NCBI RefSeq assembly: GCF_000208745.1
Contig: NC_030850.1
Coordinates: forward strand, 6,472,748-6,536,747
Origin: Theobroma cacao
Lineage: Eukaryota; Streptophyta; Magnoliopsida; Malvales; Malvaceae
Direction: 5' to 3'
Length of the DNA stretch: 64,000 nt
In this document: positions 11,575 to 22,341 of the stretch, one piece after another
Numbering within the stretch: position 1 is the stretch's first letter
Layout: every line of letters begins with the position of its first letter
Position numbers and translations under genes: made by a program
Notes under the pieces: generated by a model
Told to the model about the DNA's origin: nothing
The model's database searches: none
Seen by the model: the letters and a program-made list of their open reading frames with translations, nothing else

Positions 11575-12065
11575 TTTTCCCTAATCAATATTGTTGCCAT
11601 TTTGATACTGAATCTGTTTACTATTTTGTTTGTCATTCCTTTTAACTTGGTTTGCAGCTTCTTCCTCCAATTCAACACGTTAAGCTTTTGACCTCTAATT
11701 TATAACTCTATGATCTTGTAACACCGCTTCAATTCTTTGGACCGGCGACCGCGACTGACATAAGAGCATCGCATAGGCCAGTCAAAGGTTACCGTTACGT
11801 TCCATGATTTCATCATTGTCTGAAAGAGACACTCTTCGTAATTAGAGACTGTTGACTCAAGAAAACATAGACAGAATTCAAACTTTACCGAATAAGGGAA
11901 GACATAGGATGTTTAGATTGATGCACTAAGGTAACGATAATAAATTTTTTTTTTAAAATAAGAAGGTTTAATTTTATTTTCTTAACGTTATTGGGTTTTA
12001 GTCTTCATAATTTTCTGATCTGAAATGAATCAAGTCCCTTTACGTCTATTATTTGTTCAATTGAT
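11575..12065. repeat. Diverged direct repeat, copy 1
   Basis: This block resembles 12545-13060 in the same orientation and order. Matching islands include CTTCCTCCAATTCAA (11661), GTTAAGCTTTTGACCTCTAAT, GAATTCAAA.TTTACCGAA, TTGATGCA.TAA and GGTTTTAGTCT. The offset stays near 991-995 bp. No coding capacity is seen. It may be a relic of tandem duplication of the upstream region of copy A, or the two ends of an unknown element. Confidence 0.75.
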
Positions 12066-12544
12066 AATCATTGGACGTTAAAAGTGATGTTGATGTGTAA
12101 TTGTTATGTCCATGTGGCATATACGATGAACATAAAATTTTTGAGGTGCACCGCCTTCCTTTTTCTTTTTCTTCTTTATCCTCTTTGTTACAAAGGAATT
12201 GGGCTTGAGCTGTATGATAGGATATACAGCTCTTTCCCCTTACACAAGCCCCATCCTCCCTCACTTATAAAATATTCTAATTTGAGATTCTTTTTTTCCC
12301 TTTTTCTTTTCTTTCGTCTCGCACATCTTTCCTTTTCACCCAGAAAGCAATTTGAGGAGATTTTTAAACTGTTGGACAAAATATTCTTTACTTTGTAAAG
12401 GTGAGAGCTTAATTTTACTTAAATAAAAGTAAAATGCATGGTTTAATTGGATTGAATAAAAGCTTGAGGGAGGATTTGTACATTTTACTAAAGTACGACG
12501 GACAAAATGAGCATTATCTCTTAAAAAAATAAATTTTGGCAATA

Positions 12545-13060
12545 TATATATATATATTTGTTGTAAATGGATATTTCTGAATTAATGTGCTGGCATTTCG
12601 GATTCTGAATGTGTTATTTCTTTGTCACCCTTGTAACTTGGTTTTCAGCGTCTTCCTCCAATTCAATGAGTTAAGCTTTTGACCTCTAATATATAATTAT
12701 CCTGTTATCTTGCAATGCTGACTTTTTTTTTATGGTCAGAGAACCACTCCTGTCTTTAAAGCAATGGATGCATCAGCCCAAGACAAACGTTATACTCCGT
12801 GATTTTATCTTTATTCAAGGAATAGACACTCTTTATGATTAAAGCCTTGATATTGACTGGCAAAGAGAAAGAATTCAAATTTTACCGAACAACTTAAACA
12901 CGGGAACCGTGTAGGGTGCTTAGGTTGATGCAATAAAGTAGACAGAATTTTAATTTTGTCAAAGTTAGGTTTTAGTCTCTTCATATATAAAATGTCTACT
13001 TTAACCCCTATTGGTTAATTTCAATTGATCAAGTCTCTTTATTTTTATTATTTGTTTATC
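12545..13060. repeat. Diverged direct repeat, copy 2
   Basis: Second copy of the block at 11575-12065, with the same islands (CTTCCTCCAATTCAA at 12652). The 480 bp between the copies (12066-12544) is not shared and holds no gene that I can support. It has pyrimidine-rich and AT-rich tracts only. Confidence 0.75.
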
Positions 13061-13079
13061 TGTTTTCTCAATCAAATAA

Positions 13080-13690
13080 AGTTTCATTAAATCTGAAAAG
13101 AGAAAAATCACAGGGACAGAAAGAGCCGGTCCTCCCAATGGGATTTCCTCTGTCCATCAGCATAGGGTGCATAGCACCTAGCACAAAGATAAAGAACAAT
13201 CAGAACAGCAAAACCCGTGGACACATCCTGACCATGGCAAAAACAGGAAAGCGAAAACAGAAAAAAACAATCCACCGTCACGTATCATTAAACTGAATGC
13301 CTTAACATGTTAGAAACACGTAGCACCACCACAACTCTCAATACACATCCTGCTCCAATGTCATCCATCCAAAGAATAAGCATAACAGAAAGGAAGAGAG
13401 GAATAAAGCAGGGAGACTACCACGAAGCTGAGAACCTTTCCTCGCTATCCACACCGAACTTTGCAAGCACGTCCGTGAAGGCATTTGCTTCTCTAAGTGT
13501 AATCATCACCTCTCCATTTGTTCTCTAGTAGTTATCAATTTCATTGAAAATGCTCCGATGTATCCAAGGCCTCATGGATGCATTATTGAATCATGCTGAC
13601 ATTATAGTTGGACTCTTTCTTTCAACCCAATGTGAGAAGCGGAAAAATTGCAGCGCCTCCTCGACCTGAAATAAAATTCATGGAATATTG
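13080..13690 (-). mobile_element. LINE 3' fragment with RNase H C-terminus
   Basis: Read on the minus strand, about 13430-13570 gives IFNEIDNY, a stop, then TNGEVMITLREANAFTDVLA and KFG. This is the REAN..AD.LAK.G signature at the end of plant LINE RNase H domains. The downstream minus-strand sequence ends in an A/T-rich tail near 13080. This is a 5'-truncated, decayed non-LTR retrotransposon. Confidence 0.65.
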
Positions 13691-14600
13691 TATATCTTGA
13701 AAATATATTATAAAGAGTTATAATTATGAGAATCTTATTACATCAAAATATTATTTCTAGGTTATTTCTATTCAAAGTTTATTAAAAAAAAAATCGATAT
13801 TGAACTAGGGTTATAATTCCTAGTTCACTGTGTTTGCTATTTTGAAACTCAATTTCCAAACTCTACAAAAGTAGCTAGACTTATGATGGTTAAGTTCTCG
13901 GGAGGAGATAGAGCCAAAATATTTTGGTCAATATGAAACATGTAAGTTGATCTACACAAATATGGTGTGAAATGCTAACTTATTTTCAAGGAATAGAGAA
14001 GAAATCATCATTGATAATAGGGCACTGGATCTTACACATCATGCCTATCTTATTAACATCCATTGTAGCTACTTGCCTATTCGATGCAATAAGGCCATTA
14101 TTATATAATCTTACTGTCCTCATCGATTTGGAAGACAATTTGACTTTTATGAAGATATTTTTGGAATTTTTAAAACCGACATTTTGCGTAAAATTTAATC
14201 TTTGAAATGCTTTTGCATCTAACCATTGTGTTAATTTTTTTTTGAAAAGCAACCATTATGTTAATTACTAATTAACTTTTTAAAGAAATTCAACTTACAA
14301 AAGCAATTTTCTTCACTTGAGATTTGATGGCACGAGTCATGAAATTCAAAGAAGAGTACAAACTTGATTTCTCTTCAAGAATCATTGTGAACTTGGTAAC
14401 TTAATCATCGCACTCATAATTTTAAATAAAAAGATTTGGATCATTCCTAATTCAAAAAACTTTTTTTGGGGTTGATTGAATTTGGAAATGGTACCAATTA
14501 ATAATAAAATCTGCTTTTTTGAATTAAGGATGAACAATGTTATGGTTCTTTTCTTCAATGAATCCGCTTCAAAGGCTTAGTCTTGAACAAATGAAACTGA
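13691..14600. other. AT-rich intergenic DNA
   Basis: I see no coding region or clear repeat here. Short open frames on both strands lack family features. Confidence 0.6.
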
Positions 14601-15155
14601 TCTCCTTCTTTTGCTAGAACAAGATTAAAGTGTAACTTTTTGAAAAATCTTCTTTTGTTAAAATAAGATCGAAGAACAATTTCTTGAAAATCTTAAAGCC
14701 TTTTGTTAGAATAAGATCGAAGAACAACTTCTTAAAAAATCTTAAAGCTTAAATATCAATGTTCTTCAATTGCTTAACTTAATTCTTATAAGACTTTGGA
14801 GAAATTTTGAGTTTTCAAAATCTTTTTTTTTTTTTGAATTATGTGTGTCAAACGGTTTGCTGGAACATTGTATTTATAGTGCTAGATAAGAGAATTCTAT
14901 GAGAATTTAATCTTTTTGATTTTATGTCTAAAATATTTTAATTTAACTAAGAAAAACTATGATGACTCCATCGAATTTTGATTGAGCCAAATTTAGGTTT
15001 TATTTCTAAATTATTTTGATTTATTTAGAGATAAAATGAATGACTTATAGGTCAATTTTGATTAGCCAAGTTGGATTTATCTCTAAATTATCTAAATCTA
15101 TATAGAGATATATTGGATGACTCATAGGTGTATTTTGCTTAGCAAAATTATTTGT
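14600..15155. repeat. Tandem repeats of an unclassified repetitive element
   Basis: At about 14600-14755 a unit of about 55 bp (TTTTGTTA.AATAAGATCGAAGAACAA core) occurs two to three times. At 14962-15150 a unit starting ATGACTCATAGGT and carrying TTTTGATTAGCCAA occurs at an exact 78-bp spacing (starts 14962, 15040, 15118). CTATAAATAC lies between them on the minus strand near 14875. The arrangement suggests LTR sequence of an old minus-strand retrotransposon, but no second LTR was found. From 15156 to 15526 I see nothing definite. Confidence 0.65.
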
Positions 15156-15526
15156 CCTTGAACTAATTATGTGACTAGATTAAATGATGTCATCAGGTTC
15201 ACATGATGATACAGTATTTGTCTTTGAAAATTCTTCAATTAACTAATTAAAATAAATTTCAAAAGATATGTACCTTTGTAATTATAAATACTCCTAGTTA
15301 ATTGCTAAGATATCCTAATTAATCCAGACATTGAAGTTCAAGCCCCTTGATCAAGAAATCATCTTGGCATAATTTTCATTTCTTTTTTTTTTTAATTTTC
15401 GTATTACATGCTGAAATTTTGAGGTGCATATAAATCAAATTGGTGATAAAAATGGAGAGAGGAAAACTATACTCAAATTACAGTGTTCATTTCGAAAGGG
15501 GAAGAAAAAAAAATAAAAAGCCACAA

Positions 15527-17900
15527 TTAAACATCAAATGGTGGGAAGGCATCAGAGTCATCATCATCATCTTCATCTATGCCTACCTTTGTACTTAATC
15601 CGAGATGTGCCATGAGAAGGGCAACGTGAGTGAGCAGCTCTCCGCCATGCCTCAACTGTTGAGCATGCTCCTTCCATGAACAACGACTTGCAGCATGAGC
15701 CATCATCTGAATCCACACCTCGCTAATCATTTCCCATTTCTCATCATGATCCCACCGCAATTCCCTCACAAACCTCTGCAGTTTCACGGCAAAGCTAGCT
15801 CCTTCAAGCAGCACTGCTCCCACTTTATGACGTGGCGGTTGATAAAAAGATTGATCTTGAAAGGCAGCAAAGTGAAGCAGGTCCGTGGTAAATTGTTTCC
15901 TGGCGTTAACGAAGCTTGTTTTCATTTTCTCCATTTAGAAACTCTGGGCTTCCTTGTAAATTTTACCGTTTATCACATCACTGAACCCTTTGGACAGCAT
16001 TGATGGACGAACAAGTGCAAGGTAAATCATGTAATCAGATATAGACTTGCTAATATAGCATAACGAAGTGGCCGTACCTATTCGATGATTGTCAAGATCA
16101 TCATAATAGGAAAGCTCCGTAGCAATATGCCAAAGGAAGATGCTACGTATGAAATATGTTGGATCCATTCTAGGGAAAATGGACAAGAATTCAGCTTTTG
16201 ATTGTGTCAAATCGGCATCCATTCCAAGCATTTCTTTGAACTTCTCTTTGAACACATTGTCACCTTTCTCGTTTAACAACTTCTCGAGTTCATCGAGTTT
16301 GAAATAATTTTTTTCACACTTTTCACGTTTCTTTTGCAGATGAGCATAGATGAAACGCTTCAGATCAGGATCGACTGGCTTCCATTTGGTATGACCGTAC
16401 TTCTGTAAAAGATTGCCAGTGTCGAAAAGCCTTATGAGTCCAGTGCACCTACTTGTTTTCGCCTTGACGCAATACTTTATTAGATCATGTTGCGCCATTG
16501 ATTTTATTCCCGAGCTGGCCTTAATAGACTGTAATCTATAAGCAGCAATACTTGAGTACCACTTATGCACCTTGGTGCGAGGAATGGGAAGCCGGATCAT
16601 GGCCCAGGTAGAGAGAGCATGCATAAAGAATGAATAAACGTCCAGAGAAATAGCTCCTACCAGCAGCATGTAGGTTATGGCAATGTCAATTGCTGAATGC
16701 TCGCTCCTATCCATAACGGCTGTGAAACCAATCATTGAACAAACCATGGACAGAAAACAGAAGCCACCGAGACATAGACTCACTTTAAAATGACGATATT
16801 GTATGGGATTCTTGGTGAAGAATAGATCGTAGACGAAACTAAGTTCAACATCTACAAACTTAAATGCATCTTCGGCAGATTGAGACTTCATGTACACCAT
16901 GTTATCATGTAACTCTCTGGAAAGCCGGAATGGGAGATCTGTAAAAAGAGGCTTGAAAACAATGTATGATGTATATGCTTGGCGAAGAAATTCAACTTCA
17001 GGAACGACGCCTTTGTCTTTAAAGAGATCTTTAATCGTAATTTCAAACAGCCCTGTTCTGATGGTTTTTCTCCCTTCATTAGTCTTCTTATCAGAAATTA
17101 AGAAAAAAGAATTTACGAGTTGTTTGTCACTCGCACATCTGAGAGCCCATATCCTTTCTCCATACTTGATAACTCCAGCGAGGAAGATTGGAACGGCCAC
17201 AGCATTAACTGCAGCGCTCGATGTTGATCGAAACCTTGCATAGATATAGATTGCCTCTCCAACTTGAAAAACTAGCCCAAAGAAGCGTCTTAACCACAAA
17301 TCATTGTCTTCTAGAGAATAAGCTGTAATGTTATGTGGACTCCCAAGATGCCACAGAAGGAACGGTGTCCAGAACACAATCAGTTTATTGTCCAAACCAA
17401 CGTCACCTTTAAGAAGTGTAGTCAGAACAAGAGTTGCGATCCAATCTGTTGACAAGTATACTAACCACACACTTATTGCAACATAGGGTAATTTTTTGCC
17501 TATGTATTTTCGTCGAATATACCCAGAGATGACGAGAAATAGCTGGAGAATAAGGCTCAAAACAACCATCAAGCGGAGCTCCCATTCGCCCCAAAACCGT
17601 TTTGCAATTTCTGATAATATCTTATTCAAGACAAAATCCTTGGACTCAACATAGATCACAGAGGCAGCGACTGAAAAGAATATTTAGATTTTTTTTTGTT
17701 TAGCAAATTGGTAATTGACAGAGACAGTCAAAGGAACAACCTTTTCTACATATTCAAGAAAACATATTAACAGGGAATCAAAATGAGTGAGAATAGTAAA
17801 AACTAGGCAATTCGCTTGAATTTACTAATATGATTTTTTATTTTGACAGAGATCAGAGATGATGCTTGAAGATACAGTCATACTTACTTATAAATAGCAT
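15527..17900 (-). pseudogene. DUF4220/DUF594 membrane protein gene with one in-frame stop
   Basis: Model: a short first exon 17888-17900 or longer (in-frame ATG at 17900), a 217-bp intron (ATAA|GTAAGT to TTTTCAG|TC), then a long exon 15527-17670. The open frame upstream of that ATG continues as W..LDWRSAVFCANL before a TAG, so a further 5' exon is possible. The protein is 718 codons. It has several N-terminal membrane segments (around LRLMVVLSLILQLFLVI and LPYVAISVWLVYLSTDWIA). The DUF4220 signature runs FWTPFLLWHLGSP then ITAYSLEDNDLWLRR. A C-terminal DUF594 domain has ISEVWIQMMAHAA then GGELLTHVALLMAHLG, and ends in an Asp-rich tail. A TAA at 15935-15937 (codon 583) separates the two parts with no shift of frame. 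The function of the family is unknown. Either this is a young pseudogene, or the allele makes a DUF594-less protein. Confidence 0.85.
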
Positions 17901-18624
17901 AATGGTAACTGTTATAGTTGCTAGGTTTGCACAAAACACCGCCGATCTCCAGTCTAAGGAATTCCAAAGCGGAGCAAACCACTAGCTAGCGTACGTTGTA
18001 CCTGAAACGGTTGGTGAAATATTGTAATGTTTTACTGCTTTTGAAACTGACTCTATTGCTAAGCAGAAGCATATTTAGTAATAAAAAAGGTTTCCTGTAG
18101 AAAAATTCCAACCAGAGTTTTCACTGTTAAATAACTTGTCTTGACCTTGCGGATGGACTAATGAGAATACTTTACTTCTTGTTTGTTTTGTTGTCCTTCT
18201 TTCTATTTTTATTACTTCTTTCTTATTCCCTTTGGTTTTGCGATATATTATAAATTAGAATTAACAGGAAAAATTGATTGAAATAAACAGATGTCTAATA
18301 AATAATAACAATCACAATATCATTGAATTTTTTTTTGAAATTAAGGAACAGCATGAAGTTTTTAAATTTCTGGAATTTCCATCAAGAGAATTTTGGGAAG
18401 CTTTGCCTAATTTTGTTTCAAGACAGAGATTTTCTTTTTGGAAGTGATGAAAGTAGGAAATAGGGCAGGGCTTTGAATCGTTCGATGACGTTGAAGAATG
18501 GACAGAGGATTTCATCCCAACAGCAGGAAAACTTGGATAGATTGCTATGAAATCCGAAGCCATGCCTGGAATGATTTTATGTTCCAAATTTATTTGGTGA
18601 GTTCGTTCGTATGGATGGGAATTT
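17901..18624. other. Intergenic DNA upstream of the DUF4220 gene
   Basis: Promoter-side spacer. I see no gene. A first non-coding or short coding exon of the DUF4220 gene could lie here, because CAG|G sites occur near 18000 on the minus strand. Confidence 0.5.
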
Positions 18625-18780
18625 TTTTTTTTTGAAAATTGGGATTTTATTGATGGCAAAGGTTAGAATGACATGTAGAGTCTTAAACATCAGGTGATTC
18701 AAGTAAAAGACTCCTTTTGACGTAGAAGCTAGCTTAACAAGAGCCTGAACTATACGATTACAAAGGGTTCATTAATTGGG
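18625..18780 (-). mobile_element. Retroposon 3' end with poly(A) tract
   Basis: A T-tract near 18626-18637 is preceded on the minus strand by ATCAATAAAATCCCAATTTTC. This gives an AATAAA-like signal followed by a poly(A) run, as at the 3' end of a LINE or a retroposed transcript. No preserved protein domain was recognised. Confidence 0.4.
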
Positions 18781-19877
18781 ATTTTGTATGGATGGGGATA
18801 TTCTAAAAAAGCAGTCTTTTATTAGGGGATCAACGCATTTAGTTACAAAATCTGTAAATAATATTGATGAAACGGTGACACTTCGGGTAGCCTATATATT
18901 GCTCAAGTGGCCCCAAACAACCCAAAAGGGAATTGAAAATCGATTGACAAACCCAATCCCAGAAACTTCAGCACCCAACACACTCCTAATCTTGATCTGC
19001 CAAAAGAGCTTGAATCAAACAAGCAGGCGGCAAGCTACCGCCACAACCTAGTGCTACACAGCTTTCAAAGATTTTCATGATTCAATGCTAAAAACAAACT
19101 TCAAAGCGGCATTATGTTGAACATTCATTGGCAGCAGCGAGAAGAGAGCCCAAATTTTAATTAAATTAAGAAGTACAGAATTCGGCCTCAGCAGAAACAA
19201 AAAATTCCAAACTGTAACAACCTAGATCCAGAACACCAATACCCAAAAACAGCAAGGAGGAAAAGATTACCTCTGTTTGATTCCAGCTCCCCACTTCGAC
19301 TTACCAAAGCAATTAGCCTCCCTAATGTCTATGCAGGCACCCAAACCCAACAAGCTGACCCTAGTCAAAGTGAGATCGCACCATTATTGAAGTAGTTACT
19401 TATAAGAAGCATAACTGGGAAAATTTCAACTAATCTGAATTGCCAGAAGAAAGGAAAACCAAAACGTCCTTATAGTAAGGGGTTTTTTTTTTTTTTTTTC
19501 CTGAGTTTTGATTAAGAAAATCTCACAACAGTAACCCCTTGCTGGTCTCAAAATAAAGGGAAGAGAATCTGCCTTCTAACTCAGTTGTTTATAAATTTCT
19601 TCTGCTTTAACGTGGATCACGTGGAATCATAACACAGTCAAAAGGAAAAACTTGTAGCCTAATCATCAGACATAACTGACATAACCAGCAACTTTAACTT
19701 GGTAGAGCTTCGATGACTCGTTACATGTGAAAAGGTCCAGCGGCGCATCAATTACAGTATTTGTGATTGCATGCCATTCAAAGAAGGGAATTTATAAATA
19801 ACTTGGAAGTAAAGAAGTGGATCGCTTCACAAACTAAAACTTCTTCGAAGCAACTTCATTTTTTTCCCTTCAAACAG
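18781..19877. other. Intergenic DNA, unclassified
   Basis: This stretch is less AT-rich than its surroundings but has no frame with family features on either strand. It has a T-tract at about 19484-19500. It may be more retroposon debris linked to 18625-18780. Confidence 0.4.
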
Positions 19878-20771
19878 AGCTCCATGGTTCTATAGGAGAA
19901 TTGTAGGGTCTACTCATAAATTTTTGTGAGTGGTGTTATAATTAAAATAATAATTAAAAAAATAAATATGTTAAAATTTATAAAATAGAAGTTTTAACAT
20001 TAAATTAAAAAAATATAAATTCAATACATTTATTTAATACTTCAAAGTAAAAATATTTTAAAAAAAATTATAATTATTCAAGATGATTTTTCATATTTTG
20101 AAAACGTATGATAATATCACTACAAATACTATCAAATACATATTTTTCAATATATGTCATCAAATAATCATTCATCCACTTGTCACTTATTCGATTGCGT
20201 AGCTTGTGCTTTATAATTATGAATTCAAATTATCAAATTAATAAAAAACTATTTAAATATTAAATATTCAAAAACTTAACTTGAATTGAAAATTACTTAT
20301 AGTAGAAGCTTAGTTGAGTTGTTTGAGAGAGTGAAAAACACAGTCAAGAATCGAGATGAGGAAAGTCATTGTAGGTCTGAAGAGTAAAACTTGAATTTTT
20401 TAAGAGAAAGAGTAGTTTGGATTTTGACTTTTTAATAAAATCTTAAATTATAAAAAAAAATTTATATTTTCATGTAGAATTTAAATATTAATATATAAAT
20501 TAGTTTTTAATAAATTTACTTTTTTGATCATATTTAAATATTATTTTTTAAAAAGAATATTTAAATATTATTAATATATAATTTTTTTTAATAAAATCTA
20601 CCTTTTGACCCCACTTCCTATGAAATTGCAAAAAAATTAATGAGTTTATAGTGTTATTAAATATATAAATTTTTTAAAAAATAATATAATAAATAAATTT
20701 TTTTTGAATTGAGTGGTGCCACGTGACACCACTCTCATGATCATGGGTCGGCCCATCCAGTTCATGGAGCT
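19878..20771. mobile_element. Non-autonomous element with imperfect terminal inverted repeats
   Basis: The left end has AGCTCCATGG, then GGGTCTACTCAT, then GAGTGGTG. The reverse complement of the right end has AGCTCCATG, then GACCCATGATCATGA, then GAGTGGTG, so the same blocks lie in the same order. The interior is AT-rich and non-coding. A 24-bp near-palindrome sits at 20711-20734. No clear target duplication was found, so the superfamily is open. Confidence 0.6.
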
Positions 20772-21612
20772 AGTATATATGGAGGCGATGTGAGAGAATA
20801 GAGAATTCAAAAATAGATTTTTCTAAACTCACCATAAAATAACGTAATCAACAAATCTCGTACATAAGAGACTAGTCTAATTCTTAATAATTTTACGATA
20901 GAACTTTAAGGTTCTTTAATCATTACTTAAGAAATAAATTTAAAAATTGAAATCGAGATAAAGTTTAATAAGAAAATCAATGATATGTTAATAATGTTAA
21001 AATTTTGAGAGTTAACAATGTTAAATTTTGTTCAAACAAGGATGCAGTCAATTAGAGACTTAAATTTTTTTGAAAAGTAGGAAATGCATTCAAAAAAGAA
21101 TTTTACAAAAATCTACCCCACAAAAATAGGGTAGAAAAGAGAGCCAGGCTATCCCTATCACTCCAGAGAAACAACCTGTCCCAATCTCATCTGGTTACTT
21201 GTGAGATCAATTGATTGGAGTAAAAAGAAAAAAAATCATATGATAGATTTAAATTAAGTATAGGGAGATTTTTTTTCATTTTAAACAAATATATATATGT
21301 TTAAAAAAAAACATTGAAATGCAAACATAAGAAAAAAAATATGAAAATTAATTAAGAAAATTAACCCAAACAAATGAGGAAGAAAATTAACTAATTTCTT
21401 ATATTGTCTTGGTCATAGAACAAAATCAAAACTGTTGAATTGAATTGTATTGTATATTCACATATGCAGTGAATTCTCTGGAATCATAAAATACAAATGT
21501 ATAGACATCACACAAATTATAAAATTTATTATTTCATTAATATGTTGTGACATTTGTCTCACAATTTTTTATATGAGAAATTTCATAATATATTATTTAA
21601 GAATAGGGTCAA
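20772..21612. other. Intergenic AT-rich DNA with a retroposon-like T-tract
   Basis: No gene is seen. At about 21066-21230 a T-tract followed by a less AT-rich block resembles a minus-strand retroposon 3' end like that at 18625. The rest is plain AT-rich spacer. Confidence 0.4.
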
Positions 21613-22341
21613 TCACATTTTCTTCAGAACCTTGATGCCCTTCCAACGGGATTCCATATAGTAAGAAGAATCATTTTGTTCATAAACCCCAAATTTAAAA
21701 TAATGGTTTGTGCCTCCATGGCCAGGAGGCTCCAGCTTTGGAACACCAACAATATAAACCTGTAACTTCGAAGCATTTACATCATGGATTACGTTAACCC
21801 GAAACCATCGGTCGTAGATGTTCTCCAACACAACTGGACCTGCCTTGTAGTAATAGAGTGAACCATTGTAGACTCTGAGCATTAAAGTTGTGGCTTGAGG
21901 TGGAGTTGATCCAAACACTTGCATGATGCACACACCGGTGGTTCCGCAGGGCACGTAGCCGTAGCCTTCGAATTGCCAGACTCCAGACGAATAGTCATAG
22001 CCCTGAGAGATTAAGGAAAGAATTTAGAGACCTTTCATAAAACAAGGGATAAAGGAACTACGGACGACTAAAGTATAGAGATTTTTTACTCTTATACGGA
22101 TCTCCGAACGAGGCTTGGTGGGGCTATTTTTGAACAGTGGTTTGTCTGTGGAGTAAACCCAAAGCTTGTGAACTCCATCTACAAAGCTGTAGCGGTCGCT
22201 TACAGGTAAGTCATACGGCTTGTCATTATGGAAGTTAGATTTGTTCAATGGGAGTTCAACAAAGCCTTTGGTTGGATCAACAGGCCAGCTGCTTGCCAAA
22301 TGCATGAGCAAAAGACAAGCAAAGATTAGTAAAACAGCCAT
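21613..22341 (-). CDS. Citrate-binding-protein-like secreted protein, PL7 fold (copy B)
   Basis: Two exons: 22090-22341 (ATG at 22341) and 21613-22002, with an 87-bp GT-AG intron (AGA|GTAAAA, CTCAG|GGC) at the same codon as in copy A. The product is 213 residues. A signal peptide (MAVLLIFACLLLMHLASSWP) leads into the same family core: GFVELPLNKSNF, KPYDLPVSDRYSF, HKLWVYSTDKP, PRSEIRIR, GYDYSSGVWQFEG, CIMQVFG, LMLRVYNGSL, RWFRVNVIHDV, YFKFGVY and MESRWKGIKVLKK. Compared with copy A it has Cys in VPCGTTGVC and an altered YIVGVPKLEPP loop. R-S-E-I-R and YFK-G-Y are kept while QIH reads QVF, as in copy A. All landmarks are intact, so it is probably functional. No strong TATA box is visible; a weak AAGTATAAG lies about 80-90 bp upstream. 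Confidence 0.93.

Noticed and set aside
12049..12542. Several overlapping small open frames in both directions
   Set aside because: They are low-complexity Phe/Leu/Lys/Arg-rich frames with no family features, in the spacer between two diverged repeats.
13972..14252. Hydrophobic open frames on both strands
   Set aside because: The composition is typical of AT-rich spacer, with no family signature and complementary overlap.
16888..17243. Open frames opposite or overlapping the DUF4220 exon
   Set aside because: They overlap a conserved membrane-protein exon and show no independent features.
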